Shown here one piece after another: positions 9,156 to 17,302 of a stretch of DNA of 21,155 nucleotides (its first letter is position 1; the number at the start of each line of letters is the position of its first letter). The translations under genes were made by a program, and so were the position numbers. Origin of the DNA: Nemertoderma westbladi (taxonomy: Eukaryota; Xenacoelomorpha; Nemertodermatida; Nemertodermatidae). A model generated the notes under the pieces. The model was not told the DNA's origin and did not search any database. It worked only from the letters and a program-made list of their open reading frames with translations. Location of the stretch: the NCBI GenBank assembly GCA_032718475.1, contig JAUCBJ010004298.1, forward strand, positions 1-21,155, read 5' to 3'.

Positions 9156-9400
9156 TTGATTTTCGGGGGCGCAGCGTGCCGAACTCGGCGCGTTTGCTGA
9201 TTTGAGAGCGCGCCGCGCGCCAATACCGGCGCGCTTCTTGATTTTAGAGCGCGCCATGCGCCATTACCGGCGCGCTTCTTGATTTTAGAGCGCGCCACGC
9301 CCCATTACCGGCGCACTTCTTGATTTTCGGGCGCGCCGCGCGCCAATTTGGCGCGCTTTTTTATTCTAAAGTGCGCCGGATTAATCCGGCGCAAAGTGTA
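9156..9400. repeat. GC-rich 41-bp minisatellite, about six units
   Basis: Unit starts at 9156, 9197, 9238, 9279, 9320 and 9361 give an exact 41-bp period. A central unit reads TTGATTTTAG, AGCGCGCCAT, GCGCCATTAC, CGGCGCGCTT, C. Each unit contains inverted arms AGCGCGCC and GGCGCGCT, so it can fold into a hairpin. Outer units are diverged; the last keeps GTGCGCCGGA then TTAATCCGGCGCA, itself palindromic. It is a GC island in AT-rich surroundings. Short ORFs across it are by-products of the repeat. Confidence 0.85.
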
Positions 9401-9497
9401 TGGATTCCAGTCTGGCCGCCGTGACTCTGTCAGTCTGTGTCGCACAATGGTCACAATGAATACAGTCATGGTACCGGTACTGCGGTCAGTCGGTGAG

Positions 9498-9776
9498 AAG
9501 TCAAAAATTGGACTTGAGTCCAAAATTGGACTTCGACTCCAGTTCAAGTCCAAAATTGGACTTCTGTGAGTCCAATATTGGACTTCAAATCAGCCAATTG
9601 TTCCAGGGCCTTGGGTAATTGGATCGGGCGGGATTTTTTTTTTTTAATCGAAAATATATCAAAAAATAAGAGTTTTGAACAGGGTGACCTGAAATTCACC
9701 AGGGGGAACTTTTTTTATAAGGCTTTGAATTTTTACAAAAGTCCAATATTGGACTTTAAGTCCAATTTTGGACGTG
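9498..9776. repeat. cluster of AGTCCAAWWTTGGACT palindromes (left cluster)
   Basis: Near-perfect 12-16 bp palindromes (TCCAAAATTGGA, TCCAATATTGGA) recur between 9498 and 9587 and again at 9741-9776, spaced roughly 20 bp within the dense part. The first is preceded by CAGTCGGTGAG (9487), and the same flank occurs in inverted orientation beside the right cluster near 14610. The intervening 9590-9740 holds only a T-run and AT-rich DNA. Confidence 0.8.
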
Positions 9777-10364
9777 AAATTGAGAATCAAACTTAAAGGT
9801 ACATGAAGCATGACAGATGAGAGACAGCCAGACAGCTATTAAGTTATGGAAAGTTACGTTTGCAGCTCTGTATGTATCTTCAGTGTACTGTACTTAGAAT
9901 ATAATGGTACATTCTAGCATTCTAGGTACTTTGTACTTTACTTTTAGCATATTGTTTAGTTTACAATTTACATTCATGTTATGTCTAACCTTACAGCCTT
10001 ATGTACCCAGGACTTTAGAGTCTTTAGGACTAGGGCCTAGATTAGATTATGCTCCAACAAATATTTAATTACAAATTATATTTGGTGGAAACTGGTAGCA
10101 ATGCCAGGTTTGCCAACTGCAGCTGCTGCTAAGGCTAACTACAGTACAAGCTACGATTTCGTCTAAACCTATGGGAGCCCGCTATCAGAAAGAAATACTA
10201 CAAGTTGATGCTACCACCATCTCTTCTAATTTTTCCATACAACAGCAAGGGTATTTTAAAACGGCTGGATGATGAAAGGGGATTAGTAACTGATTAACGT
10301 GTTGGGGTCTCCACATAATAAGTAAAGTACAGAAGTAAGAAGTAACACACGTCATAATCATAAA
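9777..10364. other. no gene or recognisable element
   Basis: AT-rich DNA with many GTACTTT/TAGTACT-like words but no ORF, clear repeat or motif that I can support. Confidence 0.5.
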
Positions 10365-10430
10365 CCAATTGAAGGAAAGGAACAGGTTACAGAGGCAGAC
10401 TTTTCTAACTAAAACAATAAACGGCCACTT
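10365..10430 (-). repeat. isolated diverged monomer of the 68-bp repeat
   Basis: On the minus strand this reads CCGTTTATTGTTTTAGTTAG, then AAAAGTCTGCCTCTGTAACC, then TGTTCCTTTCCTTCAATTGG, clearly the same unit as the array at 16387-17045. It occurs once here, about 20 bp from an RTE fragment, so the unit is dispersed and predates or seeded the array. Confidence 0.8.
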
Positions 10431-10450
10431 TTGACTTGGGGACTTTTGAC

Positions 10451-10548
10451 TTGACAAGCTTGGGGGAACTAATGAGACACCTCCAACACCAATGTTATAT
10501 AGTGTCTGGTTGGAGATGTGTGCATTGTACTTGACACAGGACACAGTG
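10451..10548 (-). pseudogene. short RTE-type LINE fragment (RT C-terminal tail)
   Basis: The minus strand here matches 12558-12648 of this window nearly base for base (GTCAAGTACAATGCACACAT, then CTCCAACCAGAC, then CTATATAACATTGG), encoding KYNAHISNQTLYNIG. A short duplication (GTTGGAG) makes it differ from the plus-strand copy. Only about 100 bp remain, too little to infer function; it documents a second insertion or duplication of the same RTE. Confidence 0.75.
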
Positions 10549-10810
10549 AACCTAATCAAAACAATTAGCCAATAAACATTAACTCAATAACATAATAGGT
10601 TCCAGTTTACTTTACAGTAGTCTTATTTTTGCCATACGAAAATACCACATGTATGGGTATGTATGAACTATACAGCTATAACTCCTGAACTCAACTACCG
10701 CTACTGCGGTATACACCACTAAGGCAGTAAGGCTACCACAAAGCCATACCACTACTGCAAAAAGTAACTACTGATGTCTGACTGTACTGTATACGTGTGC
10801 GATCCCTGCT
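10549..10810. other. no gene or recognisable element
   Basis: Low-complexity AT-rich DNA with CTACTGC/ACTACTG words. Nothing coding. Confidence 0.5.
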
Positions 10811-10927
10811 TATCTATATATATAAATATCCTCTGTCTGTCTGTGAGTCTATGAGTCTGTCCAAGCTATACGCTCCGACACACGAGCACCAATCTGAGAA
10901 AATGATACATCGACCGAAAGCTCTCGT

Positions 10928-11513
10928 CCCGAGCACGTAAACTATCGCTATCTCGAGGCTAATTTTACGCTTATGCTTGCGTGAATGCGTATTTTGTATT
11001 CGCTGCAACATGTTGTGTGATAAAATCTCAAAGTGATTCGAATATTCCTTTTGGCAGTACAGGCCTGGCAAAGCTGAGAGTTAGTTAGCAAGGCAGCTAG
11101 CTACTTGCAGACCAATCATAGGTGGCCTGCAGCAGGCTGGGTTGGTTAAGTAGTAATCTCAATAAATAGGACCCAGCACGAGAGTGGAGTGGATCTACTG
11201 TGATTGGTTCTTGACTTACATTGGTAAGAACAAGCAGTAAATCTTAGATTAGCTTTTTTCAGTTCACATATTGTTTATAATCATAAACACAAAATGATTC
11301 AATTATTCATTTTTGCAATGTACCGGATGGGTGCTAGCGAGGTAGGCCTAGCAGGTCGTCAGTCCGTCATCCTACAAGTTGGATCTTGACTCTATCAATG
11401 TGCGTGCATCTATATGATGCAGACCATCCTGAGCCCGTGAACATGAATTGTAAAGGCTATCTCGAGGCTGATTTTTTACACATTTACTTGATACTTGCAT
11501 GAATGCGTCTTTG
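10928..11513 (+). repeat. duplicated 5' module (TATCTCGAGGCT ... GAATGCGT)
   Basis: Segment 10928-10995 (CCCGAGCACGTAAAC, TATCTCGAGGCTAATTTTAC, TGCTTGCGTGAATGCGT) recurs with substitutions at 11428-11513 (CCTGAGCCCGTGAAC, TATCTCGAGGCTGATTTTT, ACTTGCATGAATGCGT). A second pair, 11028-11061 and 11289-11322, shares GATTCRAWTATTC and GCARTGTAC-like words. This suggests an old tandem duplication of the element's 5' part, with AT-rich sequence between. Confidence 0.6.
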
Positions 11514-11639
11514 AGGTAAAATTGCATTATTCTGCAGTTGTTTTGTTATCGGAGAAATTACTGATCAGCAAGCAGGAAATTATAACAGCAGTTATTGCAT
11601 CATTGTAACCACTCTGCTGACACTTTGCAGAATAAATTC

Positions 11640-12180
11640 TACCTGACCATAGCTGCGTGTTGGGAGGACGCCGACCAGTTTGCGGTTCTTCAGTCTGCCA
11701 CTAGGAGGCGAAATGTCTGAAAGTGAAAATCTTATCCTATTTTGTTATTAATAATGATTTTTAGCTGATACTTAGGTCCTTTACACAATATGTTTATAAT
11801 GTTTTTTTGCTGATACCAAGCAGAGTATACTACACCGTAGGGTGTGTATTTGGGCTTGGGGAGACGATGACCAATCTACAGTTCCCCAGTCTGCCGCTAT
11901 TAGGGGATGAAATGTTTGTTGTTTGTGAATGCTTTTTTGCTGATACTTGGCACTTGGCAGAGGACTACTACACCATAGTCTCCATGTTTGGGGAGGACGC
12001 TAACCAGTGCAGAATTATGCAGTCTGCCACTAGGGGGCGAAATGTCTGAAATTAAAACCTTCCATTTTAATACGATAGAGTTGCTGCAGTGACCTACTGC
12101 ACTATAGGTTATGTTTGCGAGGACGCTAACCACTACTCTGCAGTTATACAGTTTTCCACTAAGGGGAAAATATTACACAC
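11640..12180 (+). repeat. degenerate ~130-bp tandem repeat
   Basis: Recurring blocks are GGGAGGACGCYRACC (11661, 11860 in altered form, 11991, 12118), a CAGTCTGCCACTAGGGGGCG block (11691, 11888 altered, 12021, 12150 altered) and GAAATGTCTGAAA, with TTTTTTGCTGATACTTGG between. Spacing is about 130 bp for the later copies and about 200 bp for the first. Two short ORFs here are accidental. The CCACTAGGGGGCG block resembles the CTCF core. Confidence 0.75.
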
Positions 12181-12247
12181 AGTTTAAACCTTTTCCCATT
12201 TTATTATTTATCTACTACAACATAAAGCATTATGTTTATTATTGTAT

Positions 12248-12260
12248 GTAGCTGCAACTA
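12248..12260 (+). repeat. left direct repeat flanking the RTE insertion
   Basis: GTAGCTGCAACTA, repeated exactly at 12922-12934 on the far side of the RTE fragment: a probable 13-bp target-site duplication. Confidence 0.7.
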
Positions 12261-12921
12261 CATTATCAGATGAGCATAAGCTCAAAAGATGGTATGCTTG
12301 AGCATGTGGATGACTTCTGTTACCTGGGATCATGGATCCGGAAGTCAGATGAGGACCTTCGAATACGTAAGGGAAAGGCATGGGCAGCCTTGAATAGGCT
12401 TTCCAGGATTTGGAAGTCACCGAGAATTAATCGGAAACTTAAGGTCCGATTATTTAGAGCAGCAGTAGTTCCAGTACTCCTCTATGGGAGTCCATGCTGG
12501 GCTCTAACTGCTGAGGACACCAAATCTCTGGATGGCACATTCACAAGAATGCTACGCCGGGTTCATTGTGTCAAGTACAATGCACACATCTCCAACCAGA
12601 CTCTATATAACATTGGAGGTGTCTCATTGGTTCCCCAAGCTTGACACTAGAACAAAATCGCCTCTGCTTTGCAGGACATTGCTTTCACCGTGAGGACCAG
12701 CCAGTGCATAATCTTGTACTTTGGCAGCCTCATGGAGTGTATAAGCATGGTGGACAGCCCATGACTTTCTTGATACGCATCTTAAAGGACACTGGCCTTG
12801 AAGATGCGGATGATCTAGCAAATGTCATGGGTGATAGGGAGTTGTGGCGGTGCAATTTTGTCGATAAGCCGGCACAGCATTCTTAAAAATGCAGCTGCAA
12901 TGCAGCATGCCGATCCTAGTA
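12261..12921 (+). mobile_element. 5'-truncated RTE-type LINE insertion
   Basis: About 660 bp bounded by exact 13-bp direct repeats and containing only the C-terminal part of an RTE-type ORF. 5' truncation with a target duplication is the usual product of target-primed reverse transcription. The 3' end shows a short AGTAGTAG-like tail overlapping the right direct repeat. It lies within the candidate Helentron-like element. Confidence 0.75.
12270..12886 (+). pseudogene. RTE-type endonuclease/reverse transcriptase, C-terminal fragment
   Basis: Two frames together give the tail of an RTE-family polyprotein. The first (12270-12644) has LEHVDDFCYLGSWI, AWAALNRLSRIWKS, the thumb-region VRLFRAAVVPVLLYGSPCWA, and TRMLRRV. 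The second (about 12641-12886) has RLCFAGHCFHR, LVLWQPHG, ILKDTGLEDADDLANVMGDR and RELWR before the stop. These motifs are diagnostic of the C-terminus of RTE-type LINEs in animals. A frameshift near 12640 separates the halves. The catalytic YADD box lies upstream of the truncation and is absent. The ATG at 12270 is an internal Met, not a real start. The same family left a minus-strand scrap at 10451-10548. Confidence 0.88.
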
Positions 12922-12934
12922 GTAGCTGCAACTA
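12922..12934 (+). repeat. right direct repeat flanking the RTE insertion
   Basis: Exact copy of 12248-12260 (GTAGCTGCAACTA). Confidence 0.7.
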
Positions 12935-13057
12935 AAGCGGCATCAGTATGTTTGTTTGAGAGAATGCTCACTTATGTAAAGTTTTGTTAAGTTAATTAAT
13001 TAATTTATTTATGTTTGATATTGTCCATTGATTGATTGACTGTATAGAAGCTTGTGA

Positions 13058-13095
13058 ACTAGAAAGCCGTGGCCGAAGGCCACGGGGTTTCTAGT
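13058..13095 (+). repeat. GC-rich hairpin, candidate Helentron-like 3' terminus
   Basis: ACTAGAAAGCCGTGGCC, loop GAA, GGCCACGGGGTTTCTAGT: a stem of about 16 pairs with one bulge, in AT-rich surroundings, ending CTAGT. A related hairpin with the same GAA loop is at 17952-17989. Confidence 0.7.
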
Positions 13096-13530
13096 AATAC
13101 TTATAATAATTAATTTAATCGTTAAAATAATGTTGCATTGTAATTATGTAATATACTGATATATATGTACTGATAGGCTGATACGGGATGCAGTTTTGAT
13201 TTAAATACCGATATATACAGTGTAGCAGTATGGGCTGATGGGTACACTTGGAGTTGTACTATGTAATGTAATGTAATTGCACTCCAAATAATTGCACCGA
13301 CAAATAAAATAATTAATTATTTAAAATTAATCTTAATGACATACATATTCACAAAATGAAATTGAATTAGACCTTTAATTAAACAATTATATGTATGGAG
13401 GGAGAAGATAACCCAGGCAATGTTGCACTTACGAGTTACGAGCGTATCTCTATTGGAATTAAGTAAAAATATTGCAAACTAAAAAAATAAAATGGTAAAA
13501 CACGGTCAGTCATTATGAACAGAGAAAATA
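13096..13530. other. AT-rich spacer, nothing recognised
   Basis: Very AT-rich, with AATTAATT words and no ORF, repeat family or motif I can support. Confidence 0.5.
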
Positions 13531-14507
13531 TAAAAAAAATCAAAATCAAAATCAAATCAAAATACGAGGCGGGGTATAATGTGTGCATATTTAAACAAAA
13601 TGACACAAGTGACTAAAATCAATATGACGTATATGGCAATTAAAAATATACAAATTACGTGCATTAACGGCATCTGAGGGCAAGGAATTCCACACGGATA
13701 CTATACGGCTGGCAAAACGATTTCTGACAACGACTAGCCTGCTAGGCTGTGCAAACAGTTTCCTGTTATGGCCTCGCAAACCTTGCCGTTGCACATGCGA
13801 GAAAAAATCGTTAAAATGAAGGTCAATGTTATTGTGACAAATATTATAAACCATACGGATATCAAAAATAATTCGCCTAACTTCTAATGGTTGGAGTTTC
13901 AAGTGTATTAATCTATTAGAGTAACTGTTATCTATGTGTGTTAACTGACATCTTGAAAACAATCGTCTGGTGAAATATCGTTGGACGCGCTCAACCAATT
14001 TTATATTAAAGATTTGGTGAGGAGACCAAACCACAGTACAATACTCTAACAGTGGGCGAACATACGCCTTATAAGCCGTAATAAGTACGTTGACATTAGA
14101 AGTGTGGAAGCACCTAAATAATATATTGCACATTTTATACGCCTTGGATACTTGTTGGCTGCAGTATTTGCTGAAACGCAGATTTTTGGTAACGATAATA
14201 CCTAGGTCCTTACAACTCTCCTTGAGTTCTAGAATAGAACCGTTGAGAGTGTACTCACTCGGTGTGCGTGTACCAAGGTGAAGTACATGACATTTGTGAG
14301 CAGCGACATTGAGCTGCCAGGTTTTACTCCAACTGGCTAATCTATCCAACGCATTTTGAATGTTTGCCGGATTATTACTGTTTCCATATAATTTTAAATC
14401 GTCAGCAAATAGTTTGCAACCTACATTTGTAAATTCCGAAGGCAAATCGTTTACAAAAACTAGGAACAAAATCGGCCCCAAGACGCTTCCTTGGGGTGTT
14501 CCTGACA
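13531..14507 (-). mobile_element. 5'-truncated LINE (CR1/L2/Jockey-like group)
   Basis: Minus-strand LINE whose coding part starts abruptly at the RT palm region and whose 3' end has a leader of about 60 bp after the stop, then a TTTTGAT-type simple-sequence tail (13531-13562). The 5' truncation at about 14507 abuts the palindrome cluster at 14509-14598. No target-site duplication is evident. Simple-sequence tails and short 3' UTRs are usual in this LINE group. Confidence 0.8.
13591..14507 (-). pseudogene. LINE reverse transcriptase, C-terminal half (uninterrupted but truncated)
   Basis: About 305 residues of uninterrupted RT. It starts at VSGTPQGSVLGPILFLVF (palm motif before the catalytic box) and continues through KLFADDLKLYG (FADD catalytic box), SWSKTWQLNVAAHKC and the thumb, YVRPLLEYCTVVWSP, KLVERVQRYFTRRLF, then the typical C-terminal tail (NRFASRIVSVWNSLP, LYIFNCHIRHIDF) and stop. 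The missing N-terminus would hold the endonuclease and RT fingers. The frame extends upstream to 14553, but that part translates the adjoining palindromic repeat and is not LINE sequence. No frameshift or stop lies inside, so this copy is younger than the LINE at 1-676. Whether the two are one family cannot be tested, because their sequences do not overlap. Confidence 0.88.
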
Positions 14508-14508
14508 C

Positions 14509-14598
14509 TCCAATATTGGACTCCAAAGTCCAATATTGGACTTTGGAGTCCAAAATTGGACTTGAAGTCTAAAATTGGACTTGAAGTCCAATTTTTGA
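14509..14598. repeat. cluster of AGTCCAAWWTTGGACT palindromes (right cluster)
   Basis: Five palindromic units start at 14509, 14529, 14549, 14568 and 14587, so the period is 19-20 bp. Cores are TCCAATATTGGA (two), TCCAAAATTGGA and two degenerate forms. It is followed by a flank (CTCACCGACTGGCGGTA) that is the inverse of the flank preceding the left cluster near 9480. Confidence 0.85.
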
Positions 14599-14778
14599 CT
14601 AGGCCTACTCACCGACTGGCGGTAGCAAGTAGGCCAAGGCAACTCAGCCAGTACTGTTACCGCCACATGCAGTACCGTTCAGCCAATACACGTTATGCGT
14701 TACTGCAGTACTGACTGCTGTATTGCTCTACGGCTCTACCTGGCCAGGTTGGAATTTATGTAGAGTTTGCTCAACATG

Positions 14779-14904
14779 TGTGGCGCGGATTAAGGATCCT
14801 GGCACGTAGTGACAGGGGCATGTGGCGCGCTTTTAGGATCCTGGCGCATAGTGACAGGGGCGTGTGTGTGACAATACTGTCTGCGCATTGAAGATCCTGG
14901 CGGA
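14779..14904 (+). repeat. 42-bp tandem repeat (TGTGGCGCGC ... GTGACAGGGGC)
   Basis: Units start at 14779, 14821 and 14863. The first two share TGTGGCGCG, AGGATCCTGGC and GTAGTGACAGGGGC-like blocks; the third is strongly diverged but keeps GATCCTGGCG. The GGCGCGCTTTT word links it loosely to the 41-bp array at 9156 and to 15522-15600. Confidence 0.7.
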
Positions 14905-15071
14905 CCCAGCACGAATATGGATAGGCCCTATAGGGTTACAGGTTAGGGTAGGATGTAGCGTAGCAGTGCACTGGCAACACATCCCACTCTACAGCTCTAT
15001 TTGAAATTATTCCATTCAATCTTCAAACCAATAAAACCATGACAGCCTGCATGATTCAGCAGAATTTCCAT

Positions 15072-15385
15072 GATCGCTACGCTCGCCAGCTCGCAATTAA
15101 ATGACATCTGTATTTGAAAACAGTCGGTTTGCCTACTTTAAATGCTGAAATGTTAAAACTTTCGTGCTCGCTACGCTTGCATCTTGATCACATTTAAAAA
15201 CAGTCAGTTGACGTTGACCACCTACTACTACTGTCTGACTGTACTACTACCTTACTACTACTGTACTACTACTACCGGTACCGGTACTACTACAGTACTA
15301 TCTGACTATTACTGTCAGACTGTATTATTTACTGATTTATCTTAACATAATAGGACTGTAGGACAAATGCTCGCTACGCTCGCAT
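15072..15385 (+). repeat. TGCTCGCTACGCTCGCA motif, three copies, plus TAC-rich run
   Basis: Copies at about 15072, 15165 and 15368, the first two followed or preceded by AAAACAGTCRGTT. Between them (15222-15330) runs CTACTACTACTG with ACCGGTACCGGTAC inside. It probably derives from an unrecognised mobile element. Confidence 0.5.
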
Positions 15386-15765
15386 TTTAATGTTAAAATA
15401 CTGTAGGCAGGTAGGGCTGTAGGGCTACTGGGCTACCTGGCTACAGCATTATAAACTGATAAGTTATTACAATTCAGCAATTACTGCAAAATTTCATAGT
15501 GAATTGTTGCCTTGCTGCCTTGGCGCGCTTTATGGATATCATGGCTGGCGCGATTTTCGTTTAACCAGAATGGGTGTGGCACGCTTTTTGTCAGTATTCC
15601 ATACAGCCATATCTGCATATAGACTACGGTACCCGGTACCGCCGTTTGGCCGAAGTATACCAGTACCCGGCACCCGGTACGTCAGAACAGCAGTATACCG
15701 CTGTATGTACAGGCAGACCGGGACTGACTGCTATACCTGTATACATCAATTTATACCAGATCTGC

Positions 15766-15983
15766 AGTATACAGCAGTAGCAGTACACTGGTACAGTACA
15801 GCAGTTACTACACTACAGGCGACAGTACTACTTGAGCAGTACAGACAGATAGATAAAGGCCTACTAAACTGCTAGAGCAAACTATATGACAGTATGAGCC
15901 AATAAGAGGGAGCCCTTAAAACAACTATAATCACAATTTCTGATTAGCAGACTGGCAGAGTGGCAGGGGCCCTAAAAAATATT
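15766..15983 (+). repeat. left arm of a long inverted repeat (outer part)
   Basis: From GTATACAGCAG through ACTTGAGCAGTACAGACA, AAGGCCTACTAAACT, AGAGCAAACTATATGACAGT, GGGAGCCCTTAAAACAACTA to GGGGCCCTAAAAAATATT, this matches the reverse complement of 18070-18303. The right arm has an extra segment of about 50 bp (near 18110-18165) missing here. The arm is cut at 15983 by the inserted element and resumes at 17376. Confidence 0.85.
15975..15983 (+). repeat. left 9-bp target-site duplication
   Basis: AAAAATATT, repeated at 17367-17375. The unoccupied form in the right arm (18070-18078, inverted) reads AAAAATACT. Confidence 0.75.
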
Positions 15984-16386
15984 CGCAATAATTTTTATTG
16001 TCCGTTTAAATCCTTTTTTTGTCCTTTTTTTTTTATTTTTTATGTCCTCCAAAAGTCTAATGTTAGGTTCCATGCTACCGGTTTCTCTACTGCTGTTCTC
16101 TCAGGCTATCAGTACCGGTATTAGTATATATAGCACTATTTTGCTGTATTGTATGTACAGATGTAGGTATAAAGCAGGTATTTCTGTATTTTAGTACCGG
16201 TAACGGTACCGGTACTGCTATAGGCCTACTGTGTAGCCTACCATTTAAATACGGTAATGGTAGGCCTTACCGGTTGTGCTAATAAATTTTAAATAATTGA
16301 TAAGGCCAAACTGGATTGCAGGATTGTGGAAAATGTGGATATACCTTTCACATAATTTAGCCCTATTACTGTATTAGTTTTATCGT

Positions 16387-17045
16387 CTCTGTAACCTGCT
16401 CCTTTCCCTCAATTAGTTAAATGATCGTTTATTGTTTTGGTTAGAAAATCCCGCCTCTGTAACCTGCCCCTTTCCCTCAATTAGTTAAATGATCGTTTAT
16501 TGTTTTGGTTAGAAAATCCCGCCTCTGTAACCTGCTCCTTTCCTTGAATTGGTAAAGTGACCGTTTATTGTTTTGGTTAGAAAGGCCCGCCTCTGTAACC
16601 TGCCCCTTTCCCTCAATTAGTTAAATGATCGTTTATTGTTTTGGTTAGAAAATCCCGCCTCTGTAACCTGCTCCTTTCCCTCAATTAGTTAAGTGATCGT
16701 TTATTGTTTTGGTTAGAAAATTCCGCCTCTGTAACCTATCCCTTTCCCTCAATTAGTTAAATTATCGTTTATTGTTTTGGTTAGAAAATCCCGCCTCTGT
16801 AACCTGCTCCTTTCCCTCAATAAGTTAAGTGATCGTTTATTGTTTTGGTTAGAAAATCCCGCCTCTGTAACCTGCTCCTTTCCCTCAATTAGTTAAGTGA
16901 TCGTTTATTGTTTTGGTTAGAAATCCCGTCTCTGTAAACCTGCTCCTTTCCCTGATTTGGTAAAGTGACTGTTTATTGTTTTGGTTAGAAAACTCGGCCT
17001 TAACCTGCTCCTTTCCATCAATTGGTAATTGTTTTTGGCTATAAA
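16387..17045 (+). repeat. 68-bp tandem repeat, nearly ten units
   Basis: CTCTGTAACCTGCTCC starts at 16387, 16455, 16523, 16591, 16659, 16727, 16795, 16863, 16930 and, degenerate, about 16997: an exact 68-bp period with one 67. The unit continues TTTCCCTCAATTAGTTAAAT, GATCGTTTATTGTTTTGG and TTAGAAAATCCCGC. Units 1-8 are very similar and the last two decay. 68 is not a multiple of three, and no frame stays open through the array, so it is not protein-coding. Confidence 0.92.
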
Positions 17046-17248
17046 ATGAGTGTTTTGCTACGTCATGTGGTAATCGATTATCGACAACAACCACAAACTA
17101 TTAAATATAGAGTCTTTTTACCACAGGCGCATATGGAAATCTATCTCATAGTCTATAAATCATGGAATGTTTTGGCACATGCATAGTGAAATCAACTGTC
17201 TGACAGTCCAGAAATCAGCAGTCTGACAGTTTGAAGAAATACATACAT

Positions 17249-17302
17249 AAAAAGTCATTAAAAGGACAATAAAAGTCATTAAAAGGACAACAAAAGTCAT
17301 TA
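17249..17302 (+). repeat. short tandem repeat AAAAGTCATTAAAAGGACAA
   Basis: About 2.5 copies of a 20-bp unit inside the right end of the 1.38-kb element. Inverted, GTCC and GACTTTTT words resemble the terminal repeat, so these may be subterminal transposase-binding repeats. Confidence 0.7.

Larger units (their letters stand above)
10811..13095 (+). mobile_element. candidate Helitron/Helentron-like non-autonomous element
   Basis: The left end begins TATCTATATATATAAATATC followed by a CTGTCTGTCTGTGAGTCTAT-type simple run, a layout I associate with Helentron-like 5' ends. Next comes a module with CTCGTCCCGAGCACG and TATCTCGAGGCT, repeated in diverged form at 11428-11513. The middle (11640-12180) holds degenerate ~130-bp repeats. 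The right end is a strong GC-rich hairpin (13058-13095) finishing CTAGT, resembling a Helitron 3' CTRR end except that the hairpin reaches the terminus, as in Helentron-type elements. No Rep/helicase is present. A truncated RTE copy with its own direct repeats sits inside. The call rests on architecture alone; the boundaries are approximate. Confidence 0.45.
14599..15765. other. low-complexity and short-repeat DNA without genes
   Basis: Contains a 42-bp tandem repeat, scattered CGCTACGCTCGC motifs, a TAC/CTG-type simple run (15222-15330) and many GGTACC/ACCGGT words. A 123-codon open frame at 15504-15875 is made of these repeats and has no domain I recognise. Confidence 0.6.

Noticed and set aside
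9048-9569. several 65-82 codon open frames over the GC-rich repeat and palindromes
   Set aside because: They arise from tandem repeats that happen to lack stops in some frames.
10185-10559. 124-codon open frame on the minus strand
   Set aside because: Only its first ~35 codons are RTE-derived; the rest translates the 68-bp repeat monomer and unrelated DNA.
11807-12420. short open frames across the ~130-bp repeats and antisense to the RTE tail
   Set aside because: They follow repeat structure or oppose a clear RTE frame; no protein similarity recognised.
13591-14553. reading the LINE ORF as starting at the ATG at 14553
   Set aside because: The first ~15 codons translate the palindromic repeat; LINE similarity begins at VSGTPQG near 14507.
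15504-15875. 123-codon open frame on the plus strand
   Set aside because: It is made of GGTACC/CAGTATAC low-complexity DNA and part of an inverted-repeat arm; no recognisable protein features.
16387-17045. CRISPR-like array
   Set aside because: The 68-bp units are contiguous with no unique spacers; it is a minisatellite inside a eukaryotic transposon.
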